DNA of 34,412 bases from Lyngbya sp. HA4199-MV5 (lineage in GTDB: Bacteria; Cyanobacteriota; Cyanobacteriia; Leptolyngbyales; Leptolyngbyaceae), in assembly GCA_019359375.1 (NCBI GenBank), contig JAHHHL010000059.1, positions 1-34,412 on the forward strand. The letters run 5' to 3'. The position numbers were made by a program, and so were the translations under genes. Positions 23,419 through 31,104 of the stretch are shown one piece after another. The notes beneath the pieces are model-generated. The model was given only the letters and a program-made list of their open reading frames with translations, searched no databases and was not told the origin of the DNA. Position 1 is the first letter of the stretch; every line of letters starts with the position of its first letter.

Positions 23419-24573
23419 CTAGAGCTTGACCTGAGATCGCCGCTGCCGCCATCGAGCCACCCCTAAACCACCCAGACCGAGTAACAGACCTGCAACCGTT
23501 GACGGTTCTGGTACAGCCGCTGTCGTTGCCACCACGCCGATCGGTCGAACCAAACTACTGCTGATAAATGCATCCCCTGAGAACGCCTCTGCGTCGCCCT
23601 CTCCTCCCGCGTATGCCAGCACAGCACCCAGGTTCGCGTTTGTGTAGTCAAACCCAATCACGTAGAGATCATCACTGTTGGTGCCAGACCCAAAGGTTAG
23701 GCTCCCAATAAAGTTGCTGCTGGGTGTGGTGCCTGTGTAGTTGGTCGATAAAACGCTGAGAAGATTACCCTCCAGGTCATACTCTCGCACGCCAGACGCA
23801 AAATCACTCACGTAGAGGCTGTCTGCCGTGGGTGAAAGTGCCAACCCCAATAAGCTGATGAAGCCAGGGGTTTCGGGCAAAAGCGCGGGCTGGTCAATAA
23901 AGACACTGGGTGTATCGGTCGGTGCTAAGCCTGCCGCTTGCTCTGGGCTGTAGCGCAACACCTGGCTGGCATAGGGAAAGGCTAAAGCGCCGCTTGTCGT
24001 ATTCGCTGAACCTTGCGTCGTCACATAGAGGCTACCATCGGGACCAAACAACAGACCATTGGGACCATTCAAGCCGTTGGTTGACCCCAGCCCACTGTTG
24101 TTGTCTGAGGCAAACACGCCCAGAAAGGCACCTGTTGTTACGTCGTACCGCAAGATTTGATTGGTGCGAAAACTACTGACAAAAAGACTGCCATCCGGTG
24201 CAAAGGCATTACCATACGGGCGAGTCAACCCACCCCCTGAAGCCGCCACACCGAGAAATTCGCCTGTAAGGCTGTAGCGTAGAATGGCGGAATTTTGAGG
24301 ATAGGCAGGGTCAAACAGGTTGAGTCCGCTATTGCCGCCACTGCTCACATACAAATTGCCATCGGCACCGATCGTCAACGCATCCGGTGAACTTAAGCCA
24401 CCCAGACCTGGCGCAACAAACTCCCCCTGGAAGGTACCTGTGCTTTCATCAAAAATAACAATGTTGTTGCCCTGGGTATTACCAATTAGCAAAGCGGCAT
24501 CTGCTTTAGAGGCAGCCAGACCCAAAGTCGTAAAAATACTGAGAAGAATTGGCAGGTGCAGGTGAGTCTTCAT
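23419..24573 (-). CDS. PEP-CTERM protein with NHL/beta-propeller-like repeats
   Basis: The 384-residue protein starts with a signal peptide (HLPILLSIFTTLGLAASKADA). Repeated motifs such as SPDALTIGADGNLYVSSGGN, GNAFAPDGSLFVSSFRT, GPNGLLFGPDGSLYVTTQGS and LALSPTADSLYVSDFAS are typical of NHL/SMP-30-like beta-propellers. The C-terminus VPEPSTVAGLLLGLGGLGVA followed by RWRQRR is a PEP-CTERM sorting signal: the VPEP motif, a membrane helix and basic residues. In PEP-CTERM systems an exosortase removes this tail and the protein goes to the surface or into exopolysaccharide; no exosortase is in the window. The propeller probably binds a ligand or partner; enzymatic activity is not evident. ATG 24573 is a natural start. 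Confidence 0.92.
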   Translation of the reverse strand: MKTHLHLPILLSIFTTLGLAASKADAALLIGNTQGNNIVIFDESTGTFQGEFVAPGLGGLSSPDALTIGADGNLYVSSGGNSGLNLFDPAYPQNSAILRYSLTGEFLGVAASGGGLTRPYGNAFAPDGSLFVSSFRTNQILRYDVTTGAFLGVFASDNNSGLGSTNGLNGPNGLLFGPDGSLYVTTQGSANTTSGALAFPYASQVLRYSPEQAAGLAPTDTPSVFIDQPALLPETPGFISLLGLALSPTADSLYVSDFASGVREYDLEGNLLSVLSTNYTGTTPSSNFIGSLTFGSGTNSDDLYVIGFDYTNANLGAVLAYAGGEGDAEAFSGDAFISSSLVRPIGVVATTAAVPEPSTVAGLLLGLGGLGVARWRQRRSQVKL

Positions 24574-24916
24574 GAAGCTTGCGTATAAATACGAACGGCA
24601 TACCCATATTCTGGAGGCGTTCCCATCAACACAGTGTTAAGCGTTACAATTCAGCCGTATATTCACGTAAGCCTCGCTTAAATGAAGCTTTTGTAAAGAA
24701 AGCCATTGCTGCGTTGCAAATCGTTCGCACATAGCAACCGCAGGATACTCTAGAGCTGCATTTAGTTTCCTAAATCAGAGCCTCTAGCTTCCTCTCTTAC
24801 CACTCGTACCACTCGGATTTACGCAAACCTCGGAGGTTTTCACTCAAGGAGCGAACATTGAATCACGTAGCGGCTCAAACCTCCGAGGTTTTTGGTCGAG
24901 CCTCTAGCGCCTCTTA
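24574..24916. other. Gene-free spacer of about 340 bp
   Basis: It contains the leftward promoter region of the PEP-CTERM gene (not resolved), two copies of GAGCCTCTAGC (about 24778 and 24898), and the palindrome pair at 24825-24891. I see no coding potential. Confidence 0.6.
24825..24891. terminator. Pair of AAACCTC-GAGGTTT palindromes, probable terminator
   Basis: AAACCTCGGAGGTTT (24825-24839) and AAACCTCCGAGGTTT (24877-24891) are each perfect palindromes around one central base and exact reverse complements of each other. Each can fold alone (6-bp stem, 3-base loop), or the two can pair over 15 bp. The second is followed by TT on the + strand, giving a run of five T. They lie 26 bp beyond the stop of the minus-strand SLH gene, so transcription of that gene may end here. 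Confidence 0.5.
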
Positions 24917-25843
24917 CTACTTTCTCAAAGCCTCATAAACCAACGTCGCGGCTTCAGCTCTGGTTGTCACTTTACCGGGAGTCAGCAGTTGAGCATTGCC
25001 ATCGTTCAGCACCAGTCCTGCCTCCGTCGCCGCGGCAATTTTATCCACGGCATATTTAGGAATCTGCTCTGCGTCCTTGTAACGATCGAGCACCTGGTTT
25101 GGTGGAGACTTTGCTTGCAGATTCAATCCAGTGGCTAAAGCGAGTAGTACCTGTAAGCGCGGGATCGGCAGATTTGGCTGAAAGCTACCATCCGGGAACC
25201 CACTCATAAAGCGAGTTTGAGTGGCTTCATTAATAGCCGCGATCGCAGGAGAGTCAGGCTGCAAATCGTTAAATTTCAGCGCCTCACGGCTAGTGGGTTG
25301 ATTGAATGCCCGCTGCACGATCGCCGCAAACTCAACTCGTGTAATAGGCTTATTGGGCTGAAAGCTGCCATCCGGAAAGCCGGTCAAAATGCCCTGTGCG
25401 CTCAAAGCGGCGATCGGCGCACTCGCCCAGTAGCCTGCTGGCACATCCGTAAATTGCTTTGGTTGGGCAGCAGGCGTAGAGGCTGCCTGGGGTGAAGGAA
25501 GCACTTGCGGAGCCGCTGCAATAAAAGGTGCTGCCTGCAACGCTGGTGAAACCGATGTCGGGCTTGCAGGCGTTTCGCTTGCTGGAGGAGGCTCGGCTGT
25601 CGATCGTGGCGTGATTGACGCACGGGCTTCCACAGAAGGTGAAACTAGCGGTGTGGGTGATGGCGCTGCTGTTGGCGCACTGGCTACAAACGGTGCTTGC
25701 AGGAACGATGCGTCCAGCCCTCCCCCTTTCTGGCTAATCGACCAAAAAAAGATTGCTCCAATACTGGTAAGTGCAACAAAAACAGCAATGAGTTCATCGG
25801 CACTAAGCCGTTTACGGTTTGAGGGATCAGGAGAAGGGGTCAT
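24917..25843 (-). CDS. Membrane-anchored SLH-domain protein
   Basis: This 308-residue protein has a single N-terminal membrane helix (about residues 18-36, ELIAVFVALTSIGAIFFWSI). A Pro/Ala/Ser/Thr-rich linker follows (about 50-130), then three SLH repeats: FTDVPAGYWASAPIAALSAQ with GFPDGSFQPNKPITRVEFA, FNDLQPDSPAIAAINEATQT with MSGFPDGSFQPN, and YKDAEQIPKYAVDKIAAATE with KVTTRAEAATLVYEAL. SLH repeats bind cell-wall-linked polysaccharide, so it probably tethers the membrane to the peptidoglycan layer. No outer-membrane porin domain (OprB) is present. ATG 25843 follows a short spacer from the dacB stop at 25910; the two genes run in the same direction and could be co-transcribed. Confidence 0.9.
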   Translation of the reverse strand: MTPSPDPSNRKRLSADELIAVFVALTSIGAIFFWSISQKGGGLDASFLQAPFVASAPTAAPSPTPLVSPSVEARASITPRSTAEPPPASETPASPTSVSPALQAAPFIAAAPQVLPSPQAASTPAAQPKQFTDVPAGYWASAPIAALSAQGILTGFPDGSFQPNKPITRVEFAAIVQRAFNQPTSREALKFNDLQPDSPAIAAINEATQTRFMSGFPDGSFQPNLPIPRLQVLLALATGLNLQAKSPPNQVLDRYKDAEQIPKYAVDKIAAATEAGLVLNDGNAQLLTPGKVTTRAEAATLVYEALRK

Positions 25844-25909
25844 CTTAGGGCGCTACCGAGCAACAGGTACACAGCTAATCCTAAAGCAGACTGATGCATG
25901 TTGCATGGT

Positions 25910-27253
25910 TTAGTTTGTGTTGACCTCGATCGCCGATCGCACTGCCTCATTACGCTCAGTTGCGCCTAGCAGAGTGCCAACGGGTTTTGTACTGTTGGGC
26001 GAGAGTGGCAGCGGTCGAGTTGAAACGGCACCCCACTGTTGAACGATCGCCTGTAAAAGTTGATCCTGGCGATCGCGCAAGTCGTCTAAATCCGTGCCTC
26101 GGTTGATGAGGACAAACCACACAAAGCCACGATCGCGGGTTGGAACGACCCCTGCTAGCGCACTGACATCATTTAACGTGCCTGTTTTGACCACCGCATC
26201 CTGAGGAATTTTACGATAGTCGATCGTGCCGCCATCGACCCCTGAAACGGGAAACAGATCGGCGATCGTGAGATTGCGAAATTGCAGGTAGCGCTGAGTC
26301 GTGGCAAACATAGCGCAGATCGCTCTGGGTGAAATCTGGTTTTCGGTTCCCAAACCAGAGCCATTTCTCAGCCGAATCTCGTCTTGAGGCACCCCTGCCG
26401 CGATCGCCGCTTGCTGAGCCACAATATTGGCTCCACCAAGAGAGCTAGCTAAGGATTCTGCAATCACATTATTGCTGTAGATATTCATCAGCTTGAGAAT
26501 GTGTGACAGCGGTAGGGATCGATGCCGCAACAGCAGAATTTGCTTGGGCAGCAAAGCGGCACCATAGTTCACAATCTGCACACCACCCGCGATCGCCACA
26601 TGGGGACGAGGCGTACCTGCGGGCAATTTCTGATACTGGTAGGCAGCTTCATTAGACCAACTATTTGCATTAAATGCCTGCTTGAGCAACGCGCCTGCTT
26701 TTTCTGGCTTTGTTTCAAAATTCATCAAAAAATTGCCCGTGATCACCAAATTACCCGCAACTTTAGCAATGCCAAGGCGGTTGAGGGCATTACCTAGCGC
26801 GATCGCTTCTTCCCAGACAAGGAGGGGATCGCCTTCACCCTGAACGATTAAATCGCCTTGCAGCACGCCATCCTGAATCGGTCCCGTAGCGCTAATGAGT
26901 GTCTCAAACTGATGGTCAGGTCCCCAGGTTTCTAAGGCGACGAGCGACGTTGCCACCTTGGTCAACGAGGCAGCAGGAAGAGGTATCGTCCCTTGATTGC
27001 TAGCAAGAAAGTGGGCACCTGCTTGAAGCCAAACGCCCTGTGATGACGAAACCAGTCCTTTGCGGCTGAGTCCTTCCAGATATTGCTGTAGGGTGGCTTG
27101 TGCCATAGTGTCAGGCTCACCCGGCAGCACTGACCAGGGGACATCGTTCCCAGCGATCGCATTCACAGCGTTGAAGCTGCTTGAGTTGACACGAGACAGA
27201 CCCGCCATGTTCAGCCACAGCGAGACTAATCCAGAGCTAAATAATTCCAGCAA
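25910..27253 (-). CDS. dacB: D-alanyl-D-alanine carboxypeptidase/endopeptidase (PBP4, S13 family)
   Basis: This family trims or cleaves peptidoglycan cross-links in the periplasm. The 447-residue protein has the three penicillin-binding motifs: Ser96-x-x-Lys99 in PAASLTKVAT, SNN in MNIYSNNVIAESLAS, and KTG in AVVKTGTLNDVSALAG. NGSGLGTENQISPRAI is another family block. TTG 27253 is preferred (MLELFSSGLVSLWL) because GGGAGG lies 5 bases upstream; the frame is open back to 27310. The N-terminal hydrophobic stretch is a weak membrane anchor or signal. The upstream gene diverges. The SLH wall-anchoring protein downstream suggests an envelope-related gene pair. Confidence 0.92.
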   Translation of the reverse strand: MLELFSSGLVSLWLNMAGLSRVNSSSFNAVNAIAGNDVPWSVLPGEPDTMAQATLQQYLEGLSRKGLVSSSQGVWLQAGAHFLASNQGTIPLPAASLTKVATSLVALETWGPDHQFETLISATGPIQDGVLQGDLIVQGEGDPLLVWEEAIALGNALNRLGIAKVAGNLVITGNFLMNFETKPEKAGALLKQAFNANSWSNEAAYQYQKLPAGTPRPHVAIAGGVQIVNYGAALLPKQILLLRHRSLPLSHILKLMNIYSNNVIAESLASSLGGANIVAQQAAIAAGVPQDEIRLRNGSGLGTENQISPRAICAMFATTQRYLQFRNLTIADLFPVSGVDGGTIDYRKIPQDAVVKTGTLNDVSALAGVVPTRDRGFVWFVLINRGTDLDDLRDRQDQLLQAIVQQWGAVSTRPLPLSPNSTKPVGTLLGATERNEAVRSAIEVNTN

Positions 27254-27344
27254 TTCTGCCTCCCAACGATGCCAAAACACTGCACTATGGAAACTGGCTC
27301 CTGGTTCCAAATAGAATGACTATAGAGGCTTTTAGCGAAATGGG

Positions 27345-28058
27345 ATGACAAAATCCGATCAAAATCAAGTGGTACGATCGCTGCCCCTGGTTGTGGGCAC
27401 GCTTGCCGGATGTTTGCTGCTGGCAAACCGCTTACTCACCCCTGATTTAACCAGCGCTCAATCGCGATCGGACGCGCTGGGTGTGATTGTGAGTGCCGTT
27501 TTGATTCTAACGGGTTTGCTCTGGCAACAAGTGCAACCGCGCCCCCCAGAACAGGTAGACCTGATCGGTGAAGAAGGCTTTGAACTGGCTCCAGACTTAC
27601 CAAATGCCCTCAAGACCGAACTTGCCTGGGCATCCCATCTGCTGCTGACGAATACCGTCACGCGATCGCTCATCGTCTGGTATGACGGCAAAGTTTTGCT
27701 ACGACGGGGCATTTTGCCTGCCAAACGCGAAGTCACGCCTGGTTCCATCTTGCAGCGCGTCTTAGACAAACAGGCACCCGTGTATCTCGTGGCGCTCAAG
27801 GTGTACCCTGGTCGCATCGAATTTGACTATCTGCCCGAAAATACGCAAGGAGTCATCTGCCAACCGCTCGGTAAGCAGGGTGTCATGATTCTGGGTGCCA
27901 ATGCTCCTCGCAGCTACACTCGCCAGGATGAGACATGGATTGGCGCGATCGCCGCTAAGCTGGAGCATACGCTGGAGGGCGGTGAGGAGAGAGGAGAGAG
28001 GGGTGAGAAGGCAGAGGGCAGACGGCAGGAGGCAGAAGGGGGAAAGGCTAAAAGCTAA
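27345..28058 (+). CDS. Cofactor assembly of complex C subunit B (CCB2/CCB4-like)
   Basis: CCB proteins attach heme c(i) to cytochrome b6 of the b6f complex. The 237-residue protein has two N-terminal membrane helices (about residues 13-28, LPLVVGTLAGCLLLAN, and 45-61, LGVIVSAVLILTGLLW) and a soluble domain with LAWASHLLLTNTVTRSLIVW, GKVLLRRGILP and VICQPLGKQGVMILGANAPR, as in the cyanobacterial CCB2/CCB4 family. The last 27 residues (GGEERGERGEKAEGRRQEAE and onward) are not family-like: they are encoded by the GGCAGAGGGCAGACGGCAGG repeat, so the repeat seems to have replaced the original stop. ATG 27345 lies 91 bp from the divergent dacB start. Confidence 0.88.
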   Translation: MTKSDQNQVVRSLPLVVGTLAGCLLLANRLLTPDLTSAQSRSDALGVIVSAVLILTGLLWQQVQPRPPEQVDLIGEEGFELAPDLPNALKTELAWASHLLLTNTVTRSLIVWYDGKVLLRRGILPAKREVTPGSILQRVLDKQAPVYLVALKVYPGRIEFDYLPENTQGVICQPLGKQGVMILGANAPRSYTRQDETWIGAIAAKLEHTLEGGEERGERGEKAEGRRQEAEGGKAKS

Positions 28059-28115
28059 AGGCTAAAAAGCTGACTGCTGACGGTTAGAGAGGAGTCAGCG
28101 GTCAGGAGTCAGGAG
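27974..28115 (+). repeat. Purine-rich repeat forming the 3' end of the CCB gene
   Basis: GAGGAGAGAGGAGAGAGGGG, then GGCAGAGGGCAGACGGCAGG units, then AAGGCTAAAAGCTAAAGGCT and two GGAGTCAGCGGTCAGGAGTC-like units. The first half lies inside the CCB reading frame. The AAAAGCTAAAGGCTAAA unit also occurs at 29739-29762. Confidence 0.75.
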
Positions 28116-28168
28116 GCGATTTTCAGTCATGCCATTTTCCTGCGCTGGGCACTGCTGAGAACTCAAAA

Positions 28169-28244
28169 CCTCATCCCTCATCCTTCTCTATCCCCTACAC
28201 CCCACACCCCACACCCCACACCCTACACCCCATCCCCTATCCCC
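28169..28244 (+). repeat. Pyrimidine-rich heptamer repeat before the DUF456 gene
   Basis: TCATCCCTCATCCTTCTCTA is followed by tandem copies of the heptamer CACCCCA (about 28196-28230), ending at the ATG of the DUF456 gene. There is no ribosome-binding site. The tract is complementary in character to the purine-rich tract at 27974-28115 in the same spacer. Confidence 0.75.
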
Positions 28245-28754
28245 ATGCTCACTCTCTACTGGCTACTCGTTGCTGTCATGGTCATCGGCATTATTGGTGC
28301 GGTTGTGCCGATGATTCCAGGCATGAGTTTGATTGCGATCGCCATCTTTATTTGGGGAGCCGTCAAAGGCTTTGGTAGCGTGAGTCTGGCACTGCCACTG
28401 GCGATCGTGCTGCTGGTAATCAGCCTTGGCATCGATTTTTTGGCAACTTACTATGGTGCCAAGCAAGCAGGCGCAAGCAAATGGGGACAATTGGGTGCCC
28501 TTGTAGGATTGGTCGTTGGCATTCTGGGTCTGCTACCAGCCTTACCGATCGGTGGACCCATCCTGGGCATTCTCATCGGACCGATTCTGGGCGCGATCGT
28601 GGGTGAATTTCTGTATCGACGCGATCTTAAATTGGCAGCAAAAGCGGCACTAGGAATTGTGGTGGGTTCGCTAGTCGGCAACCTCATCCAGGCGTTATTT
28701 GCGATCGCCACAGTTGCCGTCTTCTTATGGACAACGCTGTCATCTGTTAACTAG
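28245..28754 (+). CDS. DUF456 family membrane protein
   Basis: This 169-residue protein is very hydrophobic, with about five membrane segments. The Gly/Pro-rich motifs IGAVVPMIPGMSLIAIAIFI, YGAKQAGASKWGQLGALVGL and LPIGGPILGILIGPILGAIV are characteristic of DUF456. The motif IGGPILGILIGP and the positively charged LYRRDLKLAAKAALG loop are as expected. The family is widespread and uncharacterised. The ATG follows a CA/CT repeat tract. No functional partner is evident; the upstream CCB gene is on the same strand but separated by about 190 bp of repeats. Confidence 0.88.
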   Translation: MLTLYWLLVAVMVIGIIGAVVPMIPGMSLIAIAIFIWGAVKGFGSVSLALPLAIVLLVISLGIDFLATYYGAKQAGASKWGQLGALVGLVVGILGLLPALPIGGPILGILIGPILGAIVGEFLYRRDLKLAAKAALGIVVGSLVGNLIQALFAIATVAVFLWTTLSSVN

Positions 28755-28998
28755 ACCGATAGACATGACGCACAGACAATACAGACTCACCCATCGAAGC
28801 GCGAGTTGCGTGAGAGCCACCGCCCTGATACCACGCACTCTAAAATAGAGGAGTGTAGCAAGAGAGGGATGTAGGTCGGTAGAAGCCTATAGCCACAATA
28901 TAGCCATGGTAAGGATAGACATAGTAGGGATAGACATGAATTCAGACTGGTCATGCGTTGTACGATCGACGTATCGAAGAGAACCCATTGTGAGCTTT

Positions 28999-29232
28999 AT
29001 GCTTACGGCTGGAGTTGTGGAAGCCGCGATCGGTGGACTGCATGAGCACTGGTCGCTACTGGCTTTGGGGCTGGGGACTGTGGGAGCGGCGATCGTACTG
29101 CGCTGGCAACAGCATCGGCAAGTCGCCAGGTTGATTGAACGTGCGCCCACCCATGCACTTCCAGCCTCTGATGCTCGATCCAGGCTTCCAGAGTTGAAAC
29201 CCAAGCGCAAGCCACCTGGCAGCAAGTATTGA
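28999..29232 (+). CDS. Small single-TM hypothetical protein
   Basis: From ATG 28999 this gives 77 residues: one membrane helix (HWSLLALGLGTVGAAIVLRW) followed by a basic tail (QQHRQVARLIERAPTHALPA, ending PKRKPPGSKY). I do not recognise the family. The frame is open up to 28906, but that part looks non-coding and contains a GGATAGACAT direct repeat. GTG 28990 is an alternative start. The gene precedes the MerR regulator by 43 bp on the same strand. The start and the gene's reality are moderately uncertain. Confidence 0.5.
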   Translation: MLTAGVVEAAIGGLHEHWSLLALGLGTVGAAIVLRWQQHRQVARLIERAPTHALPASDARSRLPELKPKRKPPGSKY

Positions 29233-29275
29233 ATCTGTCTTGAGTTGAGTTGGTATTAATCTATCGCTGGTAAGG

Positions 29276-29728
29276 ATGCAGTACAAAACAATGGTGACTT
29301 CTACAGCCAACCTTTCTCCCAAAGAACAACTGCTCAAAATTGGTGAAGTCGCAGCAGCCAGCGGTCTACCCGTTAAAACGATTCGTTACTACGAAGAAAT
29401 TGGGCTACTGCTGCCCACGGTTGCACGATCGCAGGTAGGCTATCGGTTGTTTAACGAAGACGTGCTGAACCGCTTAGCCTTTATCAAGCGTGCGCAAACA
29501 CTTGGCTTAACGCTGACAGAAATCAAAACGATCCTGACGGTGCATGACGAGGGCGAACTTCCCTGCTGTGAAGTCAAGCAACATCTGCAAGACAAAGTGG
29601 CGATCGTCAGCCAACAAATTCAAGCGCTAGAAACCCTTCAAGCAGAACTCAACGGCATTCTCTCTGGTTGGCAAGAGCATCCGCCTGAGCATTTGATCGC
29701 ACACACCATTTGCCCCAACATTCAGTGA
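29276..29728 (+). CDS. MerR-family transcriptional regulator, probably metal-responsive
   Basis: This 150-residue protein has a MerR helix-turn-helix (LLKIGEVAAASGLPVKTIRY followed by YEEIGLL), the wing with QVGYRLFNEDVLNRLAFIKR, and the dimerisation helix (HLQDKVAIVSQQIQALETLQ). A Cys-Cys pair in ELPCCEVKQHL and a late Cys in HTICPNIQ are placed like metal ligands of CueR/ZntR-type sensors, so a metal or thiol signal is likely; which one is unknown. No metal transporter or chaperone lies next to it in the window. ATG 29276 or ATG 29291 may be the start; both lack ideal spacing to a ribosome-binding site. Confidence 0.88.
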   Translation: MQYKTMVTSTANLSPKEQLLKIGEVAAASGLPVKTIRYYEEIGLLLPTVARSQVGYRLFNEDVLNRLAFIKRAQTLGLTLTEIKTILTVHDEGELPCCEVKQHLQDKVAIVSQQIQALETLQAELNGILSGWQEHPPEHLIAHTICPNIQ

Positions 29729-29732
29729 GGAG

Positions 29733-29880
29733 TAGGGCTAAAAGCTAAAGGCTAAAGGCTAAAAAAGGGCAGAAGGCAGAGGGCAGGAGGCAGAAGGCTA
29801 AAAAGCTGATAGCTGACCGCTTAAAAGCTCATTGTTCATTTTTTATCCTTCATCCTTCATCCCTTATCCTTCTCTTCCTA
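29733..29880 (+). repeat. Purine tract then pyrimidine tract between merR-type gene and guaB3
   Basis: AAAAGCTAAAGGCTAAAGGC and GGGCAGAAGGCAGAGGGCAG units (29739-29797) follow the MerR stop. TATCCTTCATCCTTCATCCC (from 29843) to TTCTCTTCC lies before guaB3. The two halves have opposite purine/pyrimidine bias and could pair in RNA. The GGCAGAAGG and GCTAAAGG units recur elsewhere in the window. Confidence 0.75.
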
Positions 29881-29940
29881 AAACACGCCAATCCCTTTCG
29901 CAATTTGATACCCTAACTTAAATATGACGTGAGAAGAACG

Positions 29941-31104
29941 GTGGACATTCAAATTGGCAGGGGCAAAACCGCCCGTCGGGCATACGGTATTGATGAAATT
30001 GCATTGGTTCCTGGACAGCGAACGCTGGATCCAAAGTTAGCGGATACCCGCTGGCAGCTTGGCGGCATTGAGCGCGAAATCCCCATTATTGCCAGCGCGA
30101 TGGATGGCGTGGTTGATGTGGGTATGGCGGTACGGCTATCAGAGCTAGGTGCGTTGGGCGTGCTCAATTTAGAAGGAATTCAGACCCGGTATGCTGATCC
30201 CAACCCAGTGCTCGATCGCATTACCTCCGTGGGCAAAAGTGAGTTTGTCACGCTCATGCAAGAGCTATATGCCGAACCCATTAAGCCAGAACTTATCGAG
30301 CAGCGCATTCAAGAAATCAAGCAACGGGGTGGCATTGCGGCAGTAAGCGCCACGCCGATCGCCGCCACAAAATACGGCACAACAGTGGCTAAAGCTGGGG
30401 CAGATTTATTCTTTATCCAGGCAACGGTCGTTTCAACGGCACACCTATCGCCAGAATCTGTCACGCCGCTCGATCTCGCTCACTTCTGCCAGGAAATGCC
30501 GATTCCTGTCATTTTAGGGAACTGTGTAACCTATGAAGTGGCGCTCAATTTGATGAAAGCGGGTGCTGCTGGAGTACTGGTGGGCATTGGACCAGGAGCC
30601 GCTTGCACATCGCGGGGCGTTTTGGGTGTGGGAGTCCCTCAGGCAACGGCGATCGCAGACTGTGCAGCAGCCCGTGAAGATTACTATCAAGAAACAGGTA
30701 ATTACGTGCCTGTGATCGCCGATGGTGGTCTCATTACCGGTGGCGACATCTGTAAATGTATTGCCTGCGGTGCCGATGGTGTGATGATTGGCTCTCCCTT
30801 TGCAAGAGCGCAAGAAGCACCTGGACGCGGCTACCACTGGGGTATGGCAACGCCAAGCCCTGTCTTGCCACGCGGTACTCGGATTCGCGTTGACACAACC
30901 GGGACGCTGGAGCAAATCCTTCGGGGACCAGCACAGTTAGATGATGGTACGCACAACCTTCTAGGGGCGCTGCAAACCAGCATGGGGACTTTGGGAGCCA
31001 AGGACATCAAAGAAATGCAGCATGTTGAAGTAGTAATTGCGCCCTCCTTATTAACGGAAGGCAAAGTCTACCAGAAAGCTCAACAGTTAGGGATGGGGAA
31101 GTAA
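29941..31104 (+). CDS. guaB3: GuaB3-family IMP dehydrogenase-related protein
   Basis: IMP dehydrogenases make XMP from IMP for guanine nucleotide synthesis. This 387-residue protein lacks CBS domains and has the GuaB3 pattern: MDIQIGRGKTARRAYGIDEI, PIIASAMDGVVDVGMAVRLS, LGALGVLNLEG, the catalytic-loop Cys in GIGPGAACTSRGVLGVGVPQ, VIADGGLITGGDICKCIACG with the phosphate-binding Asp-Gly-Gly, and VMIGSPFARAQEAPGRGYHW. GTG 29941 (family N-terminus, GAGAAG upstream) is preferred over GTG 29929. The gene order guaB3, yfr1, trxA is conserved in several cyanobacteria. Confidence 0.93.
   Translation: MDIQIGRGKTARRAYGIDEIALVPGQRTLDPKLADTRWQLGGIEREIPIIASAMDGVVDVGMAVRLSELGALGVLNLEGIQTRYADPNPVLDRITSVGKSEFVTLMQELYAEPIKPELIEQRIQEIKQRGGIAAVSATPIAATKYGTTVAKAGADLFFIQATVVSTAHLSPESVTPLDLAHFCQEMPIPVILGNCVTYEVALNLMKAGAAGVLVGIGPGAACTSRGVLGVGVPQATAIADCAAAREDYYQETGNYVPVIADGGLITGGDICKCIACGADGVMIGSPFARAQEAPGRGYHWGMATPSPVLPRGTRIRVDTTGTLEQILRGPAQLDDGTHNLLGALQTSMGTLGAKDIKEMQHVEVVIAPSLLTEGKVYQKAQQLGMGK

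Noticed and set aside
28196-28230. Regular CACCCCA repeats considered as a CRISPR fragment
   Set aside because: Units are 7 bp with no spacers; it is a simple tandem repeat.
28906-28998. N-terminal extension of the small TM protein
   Set aside because: The extension contains GGATAGACAT direct repeats and no hydrophobic or family-like pattern; ATG 28999 is more plausible.
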